Origin: Thermosporothrix hazakensis
Lineage (GTDB): Bacteria > Chloroflexota > Ktedonobacteria > Ktedonobacterales > Ktedonobacteraceae
NCBI RefSeq assembly: GCF_003253565.1
Contig: NZ_QKUF01000040.1
Coordinates: 1 to 48,089 of the forward strand
DNA length: 48,089 nt
Reading direction: 5' to 3'
Under the pieces are notes generated by a model. It saw only the letters and a program-made list of their open reading frames with translations, searched no databases and had not been told where the DNA came from. Positions 47,901-48,089 of the stretch are shown piece after piece. Position 1 is the stretch's first letter, and each line of letters opens with the position of its first letter. Made by a program: the position numbers and the translations under genes.

Positions 47901-48089
47901 ACTACCAACTCAATGCTTCGCCTCATATATACTCCCACCAGCTCCTCTGCTCCCACTCCTTGCCTCCGCAACAAATGCGCCAACCGGTTCGCTCGCTCGT
48001 TCAACTCCCGATAACTGATCCACTCCCCCTCCAGGCTGACCGCCTTCGCCTCCGGCGTCCTGCTCACCTGCTCCTCTATTAACTCATGC
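44990..48089 (-). CDS. NRPS, partial at window edge: A(Ser) - PCP - C
   Basis: The frame is open to the window edge (HELIEEQVSRTPEAKAV), so the gene starts outside. The adenylation domain has TSGSTGRPKG, and its pocket reads D, V, W (FDVSVWEF), H, F, S, L, I, which fits serine (DVWHFSL-type codes). Next is a PCP (LGGHSLLAIQIVARIRKVFH). The C-terminal half is a condensation domain with intact HHIISDGWS and PLAPAQQRFWFLDRMDPG, of the LCL type. The protein ends after this C domain, so the growing chain must pass to another protein. The diaminopropionate genes in the same operon suggest serine and diaminopropionate residues in one product. The first 400 bases of the visible coding strand are unusually purine-rich, unlike the rest. 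Confidence 0.9.
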   Translation of the reverse strand, partial: HELIEEQVSRTPEAKAVSLEGEWISYRELNERANRLAHLLRRQGVGAEELVGVYMRRSIELVVSVLAIWKAGGAYMPLEPEYPLERIRGMVEEAKPRVVLVDEGGEELERMCGVEVWSVRREKRIAEQPVTNPQVRMAPENLAYVIYTSGSTGRPKGAMNSHRAICNRLYWMQQTYPLSPEDKVLQKTPFSFDVSVWEFFWPLLAGACLVMARPEGHKDSAYLVSLIRGQQITIVHFVPSMLALFLEEPEAGTCKSLRRVFCSGEALPASVQSRFFQTQTATLHNLYGPTEAAIEVTFWDCLRTDRQKLVPIGKPIANVRIYLLDRYGQQVPIGVPGELFIGGVAPARGYINEPALTAWKFLPDPFSEEQGARMYRTGDLARYLPDGCIEFLGRIDDQIKIRGCRIEPGEVEAVLQQHPDIEECVVLAYTASGESAELIAYIVLRDPEQFSVDEIRNWLQHRLPDYMIPSAFTVLSHVPLTTSGKVDKKALPEPQRDRDMLKTEYVGPRSELERMLAVLWAEVLDLPRISVTDNFFSLGGHSLLAIQIVARIRKVFHVELPIRSLFEAPTVAALAEQIRTLHHTGTEYDDVLRVEKRPELIPLAPAQQRFWFLDRMDPGSSAYTIPLALHIKGGLQEAYCQQALQLMVQRHEVLRTTIATVKGKPVQRIAAQLHVPCPLLDLSDKPGAAQESVVMQTLQAEIERPFILSMGPLIRLSLLRLRSDEHILLVTMHHIISDGWSFDIFLQEFCTLYNALVSGSTPSLPALPVQYADYALWHTRRLEQHMIEEQLGYWKQQLADLAPLPLSTNMVQGDPPLAAFIVRLSPSLSEAARLFSRREGVTLFMLLLAVFQMVLRKWTKQEDIAVGTLVANRTRVEVEALIGCFINTLVLRTRLTEELSFYAFLRRVQAVTLEAYMHQDVPFDAVMSALRPSAQKLYSAMFALHTAPYQEPPTLIGLEMKPVDLRSAVARVELFLSLGEENGEINGALEYNSNLFPEAVIARLAYWYERLLQSVINYPERTLEEHLRLLDD

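Noticed and set aside
47524..48018. 164-residue plus-strand serine/proline-rich frame
   Set aside because: It is the antisense of the purine-rich A-domain segment; the low complexity reflects that codon bias.
1..48089. CRISPR arrays, tRNA and rRNA genes
   Set aside because: No regularly spaced repeats, no cloverleaf with CCA-type ends and no rRNA-like sequence were seen, although a covariance-model search was not possible here.

Overview
The window looks like a piece of a large bacterial genome of the Chloroflexota, most likely a Ktedonobacteria-type organism. This is inference: it rests on a WD40-repeat remnant with the leader typical of those genomes, an IS1341-type TnpB with the matching N-terminus, an ISL3 remnant and dense NRPS/PKS content. 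No rRNA or marker gene is present to prove it. AT-rich islands (813-6586 and 36403-37956) sit among GC-richer biosynthetic genes.

Left part (1-14170) is an accessory and decaying region. It holds a RelA/SpoT remnant with an in-frame stop and an intact two-gene AT-rich cassette: a helicase-nuclease fusion followed immediately by a large protein of unknown family, which looks like a defence or conflict module. Next come an IS605/IS1341-type element (a small ribbon-helix-helix protein plus a frameshifted TnpB), an ISL3 transposase remnant, and a roughly 286-bp stray copy of the start of the downstream NRPS gene. A broken tyrosine recombinase and a broken response regulator/histidine kinase pair complete the region.

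Centre (14369-36102). An intact serine beta-lactamase-like hydrolase ends before a strong terminator. A good sigma70-type promoter (16183-16211) then precedes a CxxC flavoprotein oxidoreductase, a family-5 solute-binding lipoprotein and three giant assembly-line genes, all on the plus strand and tightly spaced. Together the three read: aryl-type carrier - Cy - A(Cys) - PCP - short Ox-like tail / TubC docking - Cy - PCP / KS - AT - KR - ACP - Cy - A(Cys-like) with embedded MT - PCP - variant Cy - PCP - TE. This layout closely parallels yersiniabactin and related thiazoline siderophore synthetases, but adds a terminal Cy-PCP module and carries a split A-domain/MT arrangement of its own. A linear or cyclised polythiazoline, siderophore-like product is the natural prediction.

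Right part (36103-48089). A coiled-coil two-TM protein resembling TRADD-N-associated conflict proteins lies on the minus strand. It is followed by a WD40-protein remnant and a dead NRPS carrier-reductase remnant whose phosphopantetheine serine codon has become a stop. A DDN-type deazaflavin nitroreductase and an Lrp/AsnC fragment come next. A second biosynthetic operon then runs on the minus strand: an NRPS (A(Ser)-PCP-C, continuing past the window edge), a LuxR-type regulator, and SbnA- and SbnB-like enzymes that together make L-2,3-diaminopropionate.
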